IMG/VR virus record: IMGVR_UViG_3300028361_000019
Span: 37,530 to 101,529 of that record
Reading direction: 5' to 3' (one strand)
Source of the DNA: a virus
DNA length: 64,000 nucleotides
The translations under genes and the position numbers were made by a program. Below, piece by piece: positions 25,391 to 33,745 of the stretch (position 1 is its first letter; every line of letters starts with the position of its first letter). A model generated the notes under the pieces. The model was not told the origin of the DNA, did not search any database, and saw only the letters and a list, made by a program, of their open reading frames with translations.

Positions 25391-26119
25391 TTAAAATAAT
25401 TCATCAAACTCTATATATTCTAAGAACTCATTTATTGGAGAACCTGGAGAGCTTGATATAATTTCAAAATCAGGCATGCTTTTTTGTTGCTCTGAGAAAA
25501 GCTTCCAATACTTTGTGCCTGAATTAACTCCATCTGGACCCTGATGTACTCCTTGCTTAAAAGTGTTAACATCAAAATAGTCAGAACGAAAGTGACTCAA
25601 ATCCTTATTGGCCTTAACACTTTCTTTTCTGTCAGTGTATTTAGCGTCTATTCCTAATAGTACAACTTTTTTGTATCCAAGAGAACGAGCGACCTCTACA
25701 GAACAAGCGCCAGCATTGCCATCAAATCCCATTCTTTTATTGTCTAAGTCAGGTCCTGATGTTACAAATCTTTCGCTTCCACCTGTGTGTATTTTCACTA
25801 TCTTATCGCCTTTTTCTTTTTTCATTATATCAATCCATGCTGCCATTTGATTCTGTGGATGATGCATGATGAAAAATTTTTTAATATCTGACTCTTCTTT
25901 TATTAATTTCTCCACGTCTTTGTGAATCGTATTTATTAGTTGAGCATCTATAATAAGGTAGTAAGTTGGAATAAATCCCCAGTCATCATAAGCAATGTAC
26001 TGTCTATTCATACTAATCGTGTTGTGATTAGCCAATTTAGACATATCCACTTTATTTAGACTATTGCCACTGCCAATAATAAAAACAGTGTCTTTGTCTG
26101 CTATTTTTTTATTCTCCAT
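25391..26119 (-). CDS. MptE/DUF115-like protein, copy 2
   Basis: The 242-residue protein is colinear with copy 1, with long identical stretches (NTISMNRQYIAYDDWGF, HKD, FEIISSSP, INEFLEY). The middle part, where the partner reads NPYKMSGWVDKM and here NQMAAWIDIM, is the most variable and may set acceptor choice. The copies are five bases apart, so both are made from one message. A tandem duplication with divergence is the simplest history. The MptE/GT42-like assignment is by pattern only. Confidence 0.65.
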   Translation of the reverse strand: MENKKIADKDTVFIIGSGNSLNKVDMSKLANHNTISMNRQYIAYDDWGFIPTYYLIIDAQLINTIHKDVEKLIKEESDIKKFFIMHHPQNQMAAWIDIMKKEKGDKIVKIHTGGSERFVTSGPDLDNKRMGFDGNAGACSVEVARSLGYKKVVLLGIDAKYTDRKESVKANKDLSHFRSDYFDVNTFKQGVHQGPDGVNSGTKYWKLFSEQQKSMPDFEIISSSPGSPINEFLEYIEFDELF

Positions 26120-26130
26120 CTCTTTTTAAT

Positions 26131-26868
26131 TTATAAACTTGTGATTTGTTTAAAAATATCACTTTTTACTTTGTTATTTATTTTACGCATTTCTTCAATA
26201 TCACTTTCTGTTATCTTCCTGTTCTTATATTGTTCATAGTTAAACGTTTCAATTCCATTTTGACATTCCACTTGTAATCCACAAAAAAGCATTTCCAAAT
26301 ATTTTGCTTTGTTTTGATATGCTACCTCTCCAGCCTCTCCCTTCCCCTCGCTTGTCACGTAACCTTTTGAGTGCATAGATGCCATGTAATAAACATCTTT
26401 AATAGTGTTTCCTCTAATGTGCTTGCACTTATCTGGAAATGTCCTTCCAAATAACTTGTGACCAAAATAACACTGTTTCCCATTACGTTCGTTGTTAAAA
26501 ACTGGAAAAGGTGTTTCTGACAAGTAGAAATCGGATATGTATGTATGAACTGAGAATCTATCTTTATATTTTTTATCAAACAATATAAACATATCAACCA
26601 GTTCTTCAGCAACAAGTGTATCGACAAATGGAAACCTTGACTCATCATAAAATAAGGAAATAATTTTAATACCCTGCTCTTTAGCTGATTTCACTTCTTC
26701 TTTTCTTCTGCCTATTAATTCTGGCATGTCTATGAAAAGCCAATATTTAGTTCCATCAAGAGTTTGTCCCTTATCTTCATAAAAGTCAGAAGGATACATT
26801 GAGCTAAGTCCATGAAAACCATGAACTTTATTAAACTCGAAACCTCCATCAAATGTGCATTTAATCAT
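26131..26868 (-). CDS. Hypothetical protein, possible glycosyltransferase
   Basis: The 245-residue protein is not assigned. It has alternating hydrophobic strands and helices (YWLFIDMPELIGRRKEEVKSAKEQGIKIISLFYD, VDMFILFDKKYKDRF) as in a GT-B N-terminal domain, but lacks a clear donor motif. It sits between the MptE-like pair and an epimerase in the sugar operon. A sugar-related job is likely by position only. Confidence 0.55.
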   Translation of the reverse strand: MIKCTFDGGFEFNKVHGFHGLSSMYPSDFYEDKGQTLDGTKYWLFIDMPELIGRRKEEVKSAKEQGIKIISLFYDESRFPFVDTLVAEELVDMFILFDKKYKDRFSVHTYISDFYLSETPFPVFNNERNGKQCYFGHKLFGRTFPDKCKHIRGNTIKDVYYMASMHSKGYVTSEGKGEAGEVAYQNKAKYLEMLFCGLQVECQNGIETFNYEQYKNRKITESDIEEMRKINNKVKSDIFKQITSL

Positions 26869-26889
26869 AATGTAATTTTTATAGTATTT

Positions 26890-27786
26890 TTAATCTGTAG
26901 ATTCTATGTTTTTTTTCATTATTTCATAAGTCTTTTCAAAACCTTCTTTCAAAGAGTGCTCAGGCTCCCATCCAGTTAAATCTTTCAATAAAGTCACGTC
27001 AGCAACAAACTCCATAACACCATCTACATCTCTATTTAGCGAAACTATTTCTTTGCCAGAAATTTCTTCAATAATATTAGTAATATCTTCAATCGAAGAC
27101 ATCGAACCACTGCCTAAATTTAACATACCTACATAATCTGTATCCAAAAGTCTTACAATAGCACTTGCTGCATCTGAAGTGAAAATAAAATCTCTCTTTG
27201 GCTTTTTTGACCAAACAGATGGATTCTCCTTAGTTAATACATCTTTTATTAGAGTAGGAACTAAGTCTGGCCTTATTAAAGATGTGTCTCCATAAATGTT
27301 GCACAATCTTATATTTACTATTGGAACTTCTTTCTTATAAAACTCAACAACCTGCTCAGCTAAAAACTTGCTAAAAATGTATTCATTTTGATATGGATGA
27401 AGCTCATCTGATTCATTAACTGGCCTTCCCTTGGGTTCGTTTCCATATAGCAATATACTTGTAAAGCACACAAACTTGTCTATGTTTCTATTCTTCATAT
27501 AGTGCAAAACTTTCTTAAGAGGAATTACATTATAGTCAAGCCCCATCGTACAGCTTGCATTTATTTCGTGGTGATTTGAATTCCCTATTAGGAATATAAC
27601 ATTATCAAACTCAACATCATCAAGTAAATGTAGGCTATCCATATCAGGCACATGAATGTGTTCGTTTTCAATTTTAGAACCTGGTTGAGAAGGGTGATTT
27701 CTACCAACGGAAACAATCTCTGGATAGTCTCTAAGAAAGATGTGTCCAAGAAATCCGCTTCCTCCGAATAATATTGTTTTTTTCAT
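26890..27786 (-). CDS. NAD-dependent sugar epimerase/dehydratase
   Basis: The 298-residue extended SDR has the opening ILFGGSGFLGHIFL (GxxGxxG), FLIGNSN, CFTSILLYGNE and YIFSKFLAEQV (YxxxK with Tyr and Lys kept, residue ~137), then NIRLCNIYGD and KRDFIFTSDAASAIVRLL. The family interconverts nucleotide sugars or acts on 4-keto intermediates. Substrate is unknown. The gene is separated from its neighbours by only a few bases. This is an intact counterpart to the broken epimerase at 13117-13940, but the sequences are not close. Confidence 0.8.
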   Translation of the reverse strand: MKKTILFGGSGFLGHIFLRDYPEIVSVGRNHPSQPGSKIENEHIHVPDMDSLHLLDDVEFDNVIFLIGNSNHHEINASCTMGLDYNVIPLKKVLHYMKNRNIDKFVCFTSILLYGNEPKGRPVNESDELHPYQNEYIFSKFLAEQVVEFYKKEVPIVNIRLCNIYGDTSLIRPDLVPTLIKDVLTKENPSVWSKKPKRDFIFTSDAASAIVRLLDTDYVGMLNLGSGSMSSIEDITNIIEEISGKEIVSLNRDVDGVMEFVADVTLLKDLTGWEPEHSLKEGFEKTYEIMKKNIESTD

Positions 27787-27792
27787 AATGAT

Positions 27793-28002
27793 TTATTTAT
27801 ATGATTTAAGTTTCTCAAACTCTTCTTCTGTCAATTTGAATTCTGTTATAAATTCATCAATTATTATTTCTGAATTTGAATTATAGTATGTATTATAAAT
27901 TCTTTCTCCTACTTGTATTTTACAACCAGACGTAGACCTTAGTGACATTTCAAGCAATTCTTTGTTAGAAAAGTTTGTGTTATTTTTTTCTATTTTCTCC
28001 AT
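27793..28002 (-). CDS. Small hypothetical protein
   Basis: The 69-residue acidic protein (FSNKELLEMSLRS, then IDEFITEFKLTEEEFEKLKSY) is probably a helix-strand-helix. It lies between a glycosyltransferase and an epimerase with one- and six-base gaps. No family is recognised. The close packing supports expression. Confidence 0.5.
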   Translation of the reverse strand: MEKIEKNNTNFSNKELLEMSLRSTSGCKIQVGERIYNTYYNSNSEIIIDEFITEFKLTEEEFEKLKSYK

Positions 28003-28003
28003 G

Positions 28004-28750
28004 TTATTTATATGTTTTAATTTTTTTTAAAAAAGGTTTATTAGCAACTTCCTTATGAACACTCCACTGTAGCTGCTGGTCTACTTTGTCATCGCTAATA
28101 GGGTTATCTCTATTGTAGATATAAAGTATTGTATCATTAAACACTGTTTTCTCATGTCCAGCCATTTCTAAAATTGGAAACATGATAACAGTATCATAAG
28201 AACTTTTATAAAAATCTCCACTTTTATCTTTTAGTCCAGAGAAATTCTCATCCTGCTCTTCCATTGATTGATACAAACCTGCTCTGAAAGTTCTTAGGTG
28301 AGACACTTTAAATGGAATGTTTCTAATATTAGAAAATTCTTCTGGAGAATATGCTCTTGCAAATCCTCTTTGACCATTTGTCCAATTTGCTTGACCATAC
28401 ATAATCCAACAATCCTCTTCTTTGTATTGTTCATCAATATAGGAAAGAACTTTTTTATTTGGAAACCAATCATCTCCATCCAAAAGCACAACTATGTCAT
28501 CTGGGTCACAATGGTCCATAATAGCGTTGTGAATATTTTCAAGAGCTGTCTTACGAACTTCATTCTTAATTATAGTTGCCCTGTCATCATCATGAGGTAG
28601 TTTATCATAAGAGCCATCTGTTGACATATCATCAATGAAAATAACTTCATAGTTATCATATTTCTGTGACATTGCTGTAGCAACACATTTCTCTAAAAAT
28701 TCTCCTGGGTTGTAAAAAGGTGTGATTACCTTCATTCTATTATTGCTCAT
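28004..28750 (-). CDS. Glycosyltransferase family 2
   Basis: The 248-residue GT-A protein begins KVITPFYNPGEFLEKCVATAM, followed by YEVIFIDDMSTDGSYD (first Asp pair) and VVLLDGDDWFPNKKVL near residue 92 (DxD metal site). Such enzymes transfer one sugar from a nucleotide donor with inversion. It overlaps the upstream small gene by 11 bases. A later ATG five codons downstream is possible. There is no membrane segment, so it acts in the cytoplasm, presumably on a phage protein or a sugar chain intermediate. Confidence 0.85.
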   Translation of the reverse strand: MSNNRMKVITPFYNPGEFLEKCVATAMSQKYDNYEVIFIDDMSTDGSYDKLPHDDDRATIIKNEVRKTALENIHNAIMDHCDPDDIVVLLDGDDWFPNKKVLSYIDEQYKEEDCWIMYGQANWTNGQRGFARAYSPEEFSNIRNIPFKVSHLRTFRAGLYQSMEEQDENFSGLKDKSGDFYKSSYDTVIMFPILEMAGHEKTVFNDTILYIYNRDNPISDDKVDQQLQWSVHKEVANKPFLKKIKTYK

Positions 28751-29006
28751 TTGTTATGTTTTTAACGTGTTCATCTAATCTCTTGATAACAGACCTAAAG
28801 TCTTCATCAACTTCTTCTCCTACCACATATTTTGGATACACACATTCAACTCTAATGTTTGATTCATCTCTTACTGGAATAAAATACTGAGTCAATTCTT
28901 CATCTTTGAGACCTTTGCTTATGGTATCAATATGTTCTTCCACATCGCTGTGGTCTAAATTTCCAATACCAATATAGTATGCTATTATAATTTTTTTATT
29001 GCTCAT
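28740..29006 (-). CDS. Hypothetical protein in the sugar operon
   Basis: The 88-residue protein reads KIIIAYYIGIGNLDHSDVEEHIDTI, then a charged strand region (YFIPVRDESNIRVECVYPKYV) and a helix. No family is recognised. Both ends overlap neighbouring genes by 11 bases, so it is translated as part of the operon. Confidence 0.55.
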   Translation of the reverse strand: MSNKKIIIAYYIGIGNLDHSDVEEHIDTISKGLKDEELTQYFIPVRDESNIRVECVYPKYVVGEEVDEDFRSVIKRLDEHVKNITNEQ

Positions 29007-29988
29007 TTTCTTCTTTTTTTTCTACCATCTTTGCAACTGCATCAATAGAGTTATTTATTACTTTCTGCTCTTCTTCCGTTAGGTCATCAAACAGTTTTCC
29101 ATGCTTCTTTGCTGCGATAGCATCGAGAGCACCTTTTCCTGAGTCTAATAAAAACCCAAGGTCAAGCTCTTGGTGGCACCCTTCTATTTCTAAACTTAGA
29201 AAATCTATATCCTTTAAAATCGGTGCCTCACCTTTGATTAATTGTTCATTCATTCTTTGTCTGGCTTTTTTAGCCTGAATGTCTTTTAGTGTCATAGTCA
29301 TCTCGTTTTCAACAGACATTTGAACCCTTCCTATTGGAACATTTACAAGTGTGCTGTGATTGTATGATGCCATTTTGTTTCTTGGGAACATTTCGGCAAA
29401 GTCAAACAGAGCCATTTCTAACTCTTCGGCTCCAGTGAATTTAGACTTGCGAACAAGTTTATAAATATCTTTTCTCCTAAAGATGTGGCCATTCAATGCA
29501 AATGGGTATCCGAAGTCAAGATAGTGAAGACTCCAATCCCATTTCATTGTATTGCCGTCATGCTCCATATCGTGCATTACATTGTCTGCACCGAGCGTAT
29601 AACACTTGGTTACGTTTTCTCCAAGCCTAAGAGAAAAGCAAACAACATCTTCATCAGACTCAATCTGAGTTGTGATGTCTTCTGTTTTTACTTCCCTGTA
29701 TAATATGTCATCATCCAAGAAGAAGCAGGCATAATCATGTTTGGTTTTAAGTAGTGCAAGAACTTGTTCTTTAAATTCCTTTTCTTGCATCACAAAATTT
29801 ACATCACTAAAATTGGGGTCATTAATAACTCTCCCATATCCTTTATCATAATCTTCGCTCGTATGACTTACGATTACATTTAAGTCAAAAACTCCAGAAG
29901 CATGTTTGTTTACACTTTCAAGAAACAGTCTCAACTGAGCTGCTTTATCACGACTAAATACTATTGCATTAATTTTATGATTCATCAC
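28996..29988 (-). CDS. Glycosyltransferase-like protein, GT-A fold
   Basis: The 330-residue protein opens NAIVFSRDKAAQLRLFLESV and has YACFFLDDDILYREV near residue 90, a DxD motif in GT-A context. The middle (WDWSLHYLDFGYPFALNGHIFRR) resembles acceptor regions of small phage glycosyltransferases. The last 60 residues are a charged helical tail. It overlaps the thioredoxin gene by 14 bases. Donor and acceptor are unknown. Confidence 0.65.
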   Translation of the reverse strand: MMNHKINAIVFSRDKAAQLRLFLESVNKHASGVFDLNVIVSHTSEDYDKGYGRVINDPNFSDVNFVMQEKEFKEQVLALLKTKHDYACFFLDDDILYREVKTEDITTQIESDEDVVCFSLRLGENVTKCYTLGADNVMHDMEHDGNTMKWDWSLHYLDFGYPFALNGHIFRRKDIYKLVRKSKFTGAEELEMALFDFAEMFPRNKMASYNHSTLVNVPIGRVQMSVENEMTMTLKDIQAKKARQRMNEQLIKGEAPILKDIDFLSLEIEGCHQELDLGFLLDSGKGALDAIAAKKHGKLFDDLTEEEQKVINNSIDAVAKMVEKKEENEQ

Positions 29989-30322
29989 TATTTGTTTCTG
30001 GAGTATTATGTCTATTTAGAATTTCAATAATTTTATCTTTATTTTGAAGTCCTACAAACTTATCAACTTGTTGTCCTTCTTTAATTACAATGACTGTTGG
30101 CAAGTTTCTTATACCATATTTAGCTGATAGTTCTGGGTTTTCATCTACATTTATTTTTACAACAGTAACATTCTCTACCTCCTCAGATACCTTCTCAAGT
30201 TCTGGAGAGAGAGTTTTGCAAGGCCCACACCAATTGGCATAGAAATCTACGAGTAATATATTTTTTTCAGAGTCCAATATTTGCTGAAACTCTTCTTGAT
30301 TTGCGTTAATTAACTTTCCCAT
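29975..30322 (-). CDS. Thioredoxin
   Basis: The 115-residue protein is a standard thioredoxin: ILLVDFYANWCGPCKTLSPEL contains the redox pair WCGPC near residue 31, and GIRNLPTVIVI has the cis-Pro. It reduces disulfides in the cytoplasm, in phages often for ribonucleotide reductase or as a polymerase factor. It is the first gene of the minus-strand operon that continues into the sugar genes, an unusual place. A short polar tail (PETNSDES) follows the fold. Confidence 0.93.
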   Translation of the reverse strand: MGKLINANQEEFQQILDSEKNILLVDFYANWCGPCKTLSPELEKVSEEVENVTVVKINVDENPELSAKYGIRNLPTVIVIKEGQQVDKFVGLQNKDKIIEILNRHNTPETNSDES

Positions 30323-30433
30323 TTCTTAAATTTTTTATTTTTTATCGGTTTATACAAATTATCTCTATTTATAATAAAGCATTTGCTTTTAGGAAAAATA
30401 AATAATTGCATTGAGAAAATCAATTTTTTTGAA

Positions 30434-30443
30434 TATTTATTAG
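30434..30443 (+). promoter_or_regulatory. Late-type promoter motif
   Basis: TATTTATTAG, 22 bases before the ATG at 30456. A second copy, TATTTATAAT, is at 30366-30375 in the same orientation. Confidence 0.6.
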
Positions 30444-30455
30444 AAAACAATAAAG

Positions 30456-30839
30456 ATGAACAAATCAAAAGTTAGCCCAAACGCTATTAAGAAAGCTGTC
30501 TTCGCAGAAGGTCTTAGAATCAAAAGGAAGGAAGAGCTTTACGAGGAGGTAAAACGAATCGAAACAGAACTCGGAACTATCAACGAAGCAAGTGAGAACA
30601 TTCTTTCTGAAATCGGTATGGCAGGTTCATTTGGTTTTGTAGGAGACCAGTCAGATAATCACAAGCATGGATTTGTGGATGACAACTTCCAAAATATTTC
30701 TAACATCGCAAGATTAGAAAAAGAATTTGCTTCAGCAGATTCTAAAGAATCAATGAACGAAGACGTTATTGATGAGAATACACAACTTAAGGCTCAAATC
30801 GAAGAGCTTAAGAAACAACTTGAGGAATCAAAAAAATAA
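30456..30839 (+). CDS. Coiled-coil virion/core-type protein
   Basis: The 127-residue protein has a basic N-terminus (MNKSKVSPNAIKKAVFAEG), a first coiled-coil (KRKEELYEEVKRIETELG), a Gly-rich middle with FGFVGDQSDNHKHGF, and a C-terminal coiled-coil (ENTQLKAQIEELKKQLEES). No enzyme motif is seen. A late-type promoter precedes it and two acidic proteins follow. It may be a head core or scaffold-associated protein, judged by composition and context. Confidence 0.6.
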   Translation: MNKSKVSPNAIKKAVFAEGLRIKRKEELYEEVKRIETELGTINEASENILSEIGMAGSFGFVGDQSDNHKHGFVDDNFQNISNIARLEKEFASADSKESMNEDVIDENTQLKAQIEELKKQLEESKK

Positions 30840-30870
30840 TCAATCATAAACCAAAAAAAACTATTAAGTC

Positions 30871-31692
30871 ATGAAAAAAGACAAATTTCAAATAACAATG
30901 CCTGAGCTTCAAAAGCTAATCAAAGAAGAATACTCTTCTATGGCAAAAAAAGCTTCAAGAGCTGGAGAGATTCAGAACAGACTTAAAGCTATTAACGAAG
31001 AATTAGAAACTTTACCTGAAACTCTTTCAGAAGTAGAAGCTGGCGGCCTTAAAGGTGTTAAGTCAACTGGATGGACTGGAGCTGGAGAAGAAGATAAGAA
31101 GTATGATGAAAAATTCGAAAAAATCGGAACTCACTTAAAGGAGGATGAAGAAATCGAAGGAGAAATGGAAATGGGCGGAGAAGAAGAGTCTATGGGAGGT
31201 CCAGAAATGGGAGAGCCAGAGATGGAAGCTCCAGAAATGGGATATTTCGAATTAAAATTCGCAGAACTTGGAAAAGAGCTTGATGCTAAAGTAGGTGGTG
31301 AAGAAATGGATATGGAAGTTGAAGCTGGTGACGGTGAAGAAATGGAAGTTGAAATGGGCGTTGAAGAGAACGTTGAAATGGCATCTAATGATTCTGTTGC
31401 TTCTGAAGGTCTTTCTGAGGAAGTTGAAGTTGAAGAAGAAGTTGTTGCTGAAGAAATGGAAACAGAGGAAGAAGCAGAAATTGTTTCTGAAGACCTTGAA
31501 GAGCCAATCGAAGGAAAAACTCCAGCACAAGATTCTGATGCAAGATTCAATGATTACATGGAAAAAGATAAGCACGTTAAAGAAAGCGTAAATGCTCCAG
31601 GAGCTGGAGTTTTAAGCGAAGGATATTCTACTCAAAAGAAAACTGCACTTAGCAGCGAACTTGAAAGAATGAAAAGACTTGCTAAGTTATAA
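30871..31692 (+). CDS. Acidic internal head/scaffold-like protein
   Basis: The 273-residue protein begins with the helix MPELQKLIKEEYSSMAKKA (from residue 10), followed by a Glu/Met/Gly-rich acidic central region (residues ~85-215) and a C-terminal ELERMKRLAKL. The scaffold at 42924-44285 ends in a similar REVSRMKQLAG. Such acidic composition suits a scaffold or internal head protein. The N-terminal LIKEE helix recurs in other proteins here and may be a capsid-targeting peptide cut by the gp21-like protease. This is inference. Confidence 0.6.
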   Translation: MKKDKFQITMPELQKLIKEEYSSMAKKASRAGEIQNRLKAINEELETLPETLSEVEAGGLKGVKSTGWTGAGEEDKKYDEKFEKIGTHLKEDEEIEGEMEMGGEEESMGGPEMGEPEMEAPEMGYFELKFAELGKELDAKVGGEEMDMEVEAGDGEEMEVEMGVEENVEMASNDSVASEGLSEEVEVEEEVVAEEMETEEEAEIVSEDLEEPIEGKTPAQDSDARFNDYMEKDKHVKESVNAPGAGVLSEGYSTQKKTALSSELERMKRLAKL

Positions 31693-31703
31693 GAGAATCA
31701 CCA

Positions 31704-32357
31704 ATGGATGGTAATAAAAATATAATTAGAAACCTAATTAAAAAAGAAAGCCTGAGAATTATAAAAGAATCTCAGGCTTCTTTTTTGAAGGAGGATTCTG
31801 GTGACGTTCAAAATGTCATCAAGGATGTCGATGAAGGTATTATCGGTGTTAATGAAAAAAGACTGGCCAAACTTGAAGGTGAGGAAAAATCTGCTAAAGA
31901 TAAAGAAGATTTTGCTGAACTTAAAAGAATCAAAGAGGAACAGCTTGACTCTACAGAAAAACTTATTAGAGGTTATGCTAAAAAAGTAGAACTTCTTACC
32001 AAGGTTAGAGTTGAACTGCAAGAAGAAATGATAAACATTGAAACTAATGGTTCTGGAGTATTTAAAAACCAAGAGATGAGCGAATTCAATAACGAAAGCT
32101 TTGAAAAAGATTGGGGACTTAGAATTGAGACTCCCAACACTTCTACTGGCCTTGTTAAAGTATTAGATACTAACGCATACAAAGTTGTTGACACAAATAT
32201 ACCAAGCCTTGTAGTGGGCGATTTACTTCAGTTACCAGACCTTAAAATAGGAGGAGCTGGTAGTGTTAAAGTTTATAGAAAAGTTGGAGAGAGACATGAA
32301 AATGTTGCCAACTTCAAAATAGAAAATATCACTAAACTGGTTAAGAATCCACAATAA
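31704..32357 (+). CDS. Virion-associated protein with N-terminal core-type helix
   Basis: The 217-residue protein starts NIIRNLIKKESLRIIKESQ, like the N-termini of other core-type proteins here. A long charged coiled-coil spans residues ~45-115, followed by a compact beta-rich domain (VLDTNAYKVVDTNIPSLVVGDLLQLPDLKIG...KVYRKVG). It lies 11 bases after the acidic protein and before a strong terminator. The function is unknown; a head-internal location is suggested by the shared N-terminus. Confidence 0.6.
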   Translation: MDGNKNIIRNLIKKESLRIIKESQASFLKEDSGDVQNVIKDVDEGIIGVNEKRLAKLEGEEKSAKDKEDFAELKRIKEEQLDSTEKLIRGYAKKVELLTKVRVELQEEMINIETNGSGVFKNQEMSEFNNESFEKDWGLRIETPNTSTGLVKVLDTNAYKVVDTNIPSLVVGDLLQLPDLKIGGAGSVKVYRKVGERHENVANFKIENITKLVKNPQ

Positions 32358-32373
32358 CAAAAAACTATAAAAC

Positions 32374-32410
32374 AAAAAAGCTCGTTAAAATTAATTAACG
32401 AGCTTTTTTT
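32374..32410. terminator. Bidirectional terminator
   Basis: A 15-bp perfect stem (AAAAAAGCTCGTTAA and complement) with a six-base loop, T run on both strands. It separates the plus-strand gene ending at 32357 from the minus-strand gene ending at 32424. Confidence 0.85.
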
Positions 32411-32423
32411 ATGTTCCAATGTA

Positions 32424-32630
32424 TTATTTTAAAAGTTGTCTTCCATCATCTGTTGTGATGTTATCTTCTCTTTCGACAATATCGTTTTTACCAACGCTAA
32501 TTTTCTTAGCAACCTTTTTCAAAGGAGTGTCAACTTTTTCAGGACTCAATAATCCTTTGTCGTTTTTTTTATTATCTGTACTTTCAGTTATCATATCTTT
32601 ATTTTTAATTGAGAATCTCTCTCCCATCAT
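32424..32630 (-). CDS. Small basic-acidic protein, paralogue A
   Basis: The 68-residue hydrophilic protein contains NDKGLLSPEKVDTPLKKVAKK and ends ITTDDGRQLLK. The upstream gene (32605-32808) has the same frame: ADKGLLSREALRENAQKKAKK and TNDGREILN at its end. The two are divergent copies and overlap by 26 bases. They look disordered with a conserved C-terminal TxDGRxxL peptide. Function unknown; short linear motifs at both ends suggest binding to a larger partner. Confidence 0.55.
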   Translation of the reverse strand: MMGERFSIKNKDMITESTDNKKNDKGLLSPEKVDTPLKKVAKKISVGKNDIVEREDNITTDDGRQLLK

Positions 32631-32808
32631 TGGTTAATAGCTTGCCTTCGTTTTTAGACATAAGTCCATCGCTTTTTTTAGATTCCTCTATTTTTTTAGC
32701 TTTCTTTTGAGCGTTTTCTCTTAGAGCTTCACGACTTAAAAGTCCTTTGTCTGCCTTTTTAGATTTATCGTCTCCAGGCATTTCTGGTGAAAAATATTGC
32801 ATGTTCAT
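32605..32808 (-). CDS. Small basic-acidic protein, paralogue B
   Basis: The 67-residue protein shares KGLLSxE and a terminal TNDGREILN with its downstream neighbour. A late-type motif (TATTTATAG) lies 22 bases before the ATG at 32808, the same spacing as for structural genes. It therefore probably belongs to the late set. No known family is recognised. Confidence 0.55.
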   Translation of the reverse strand: MNMQYFSPEMPGDDKSKKADKGLLSREALRENAQKKAKKIEESKKSDGLMSKNEGKLLTNDGREILN

Positions 32809-32820
32809 CTTTGTTGTTTT

Positions 32821-32829
32821 CTATAAATA
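32821..32829 (-). promoter_or_regulatory. Late-type promoter motif
   Basis: TATTTATAG on the minus strand, 22 bases before the ATG at 32808. Confidence 0.55.
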
Positions 32830-32858
32830 GAAAAAAATAATAAAATTTACCCCTAAAA

Positions 32859-33647
32859 TTAAGTGTTCCTAATTGTGCCTGGCATTTTTCCAGAATCTTC
32901 AAATTGCTCAAACCTATCAATAATATCAATAAGAATTTGTTCACGAACAATATCATCACGTTCGAATTTAAAATTTTCACAACCATTTATTGTGCTAATT
33001 ATATCTACAAAAGTATCGACAGCAACATATTTCTTGTTAATGTCATTTTGTCTTGTATCTCCCATGAAAACAATCTTACTATTTCTACCAAGACGAGTAA
33101 CAATACTCTTAAGTGCTTTTATGTCAAAGTTTTGGAATTCATCCACAATAATATAAGAATCTTTTAAAGAACGCCCTCTTAAAAACTGAGCTGGTTTAAA
33201 TTCTATCAACTTCTCATCCCACAGGTGTTTAAAGTCTCCTGGAGATAAGAATTCTTCGAAAGAATCTATAAATGATTCTGCAAATACTGCCATTTTTTCA
33301 TCAAGCGTACCTGGAAGTGCCCCTGGGTCTCTTGTTCCAGATAAAACCTCAGTAGGTTTTGATAGGATTATTTTCTTACACTTACCAGCAAGTAATGCTT
33401 GAACTGCTGAATAACATGCGATAAATGTCTTTGATGTTCCTGGAGGCCCTGTTACAGTTATGATTTTGTTTTTTTCAAGGATTGATAAAACTTTTTTTTG
33501 TTTGCTTGTAAGTTCGAAATCTAAACCTTTTATTTTAACAAATTCATTTGTTGTTTTTACTGAGTTTTTATAGTTTTGAACCTCTTCTAAATCAAATTTA
33601 GAAGGTTTTTTACTTTCTCTTCTCGGTGTGTTTCTATTTTTAGCCAT
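32859..33647 (-). CDS. PhoH-like P-loop ATPase
   Basis: The 262-residue protein has Walker A VTGPPGTSKTFIACYSAVQAL near residue 68, the family's KIILSKPTEV, and Walker B SYIIVDEFQNFDIKALKSIVTRLG near 165, followed by GDTRQND. This is the PhoH family, common in phages and possibly an RNA helicase or phosphate-stress ATPase. The role in infection is unknown. A TATTTATTAC motif lies 25 bases upstream. It is a single-gene unit between divergent structural operons. Confidence 0.88.
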   Translation of the reverse strand: MAKNRNTPRRESKKPSKFDLEEVQNYKNSVKTTNEFVKIKGLDFELTSKQKKVLSILEKNKIITVTGPPGTSKTFIACYSAVQALLAGKCKKIILSKPTEVLSGTRDPGALPGTLDEKMAVFAESFIDSFEEFLSPGDFKHLWDEKLIEFKPAQFLRGRSLKDSYIIVDEFQNFDIKALKSIVTRLGRNSKIVFMGDTRQNDINKKYVAVDTFVDIISTINGCENFKFERDDIVREQILIDIIDRFEQFEDSGKMPGTIRNT

Positions 33648-33662
33648 ATATTATTTTGTATA

Positions 33663-33672
33663 GTAATAAATA
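33663..33672 (-). promoter_or_regulatory. Late-type promoter motif before phoH-like gene
   Basis: TATTTATTAC on the minus strand, 25 bases before the ATG at 33647. Confidence 0.5.
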
Positions 33673-33722
33673 AGCATTTTTTTTGTGAAATACAAGCATA
33701 TTCGGTTTAATAAAAATCTGAA

Positions 33723-33733
33723 TATTTATATAG
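33723..33733 (+). promoter_or_regulatory. Late-type promoter motif
   Basis: TATTTATATAG, 23 bases before the ATG at 33746. Confidence 0.6.
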
Positions 33734-33745
33734 AAAGCCTCTAAA

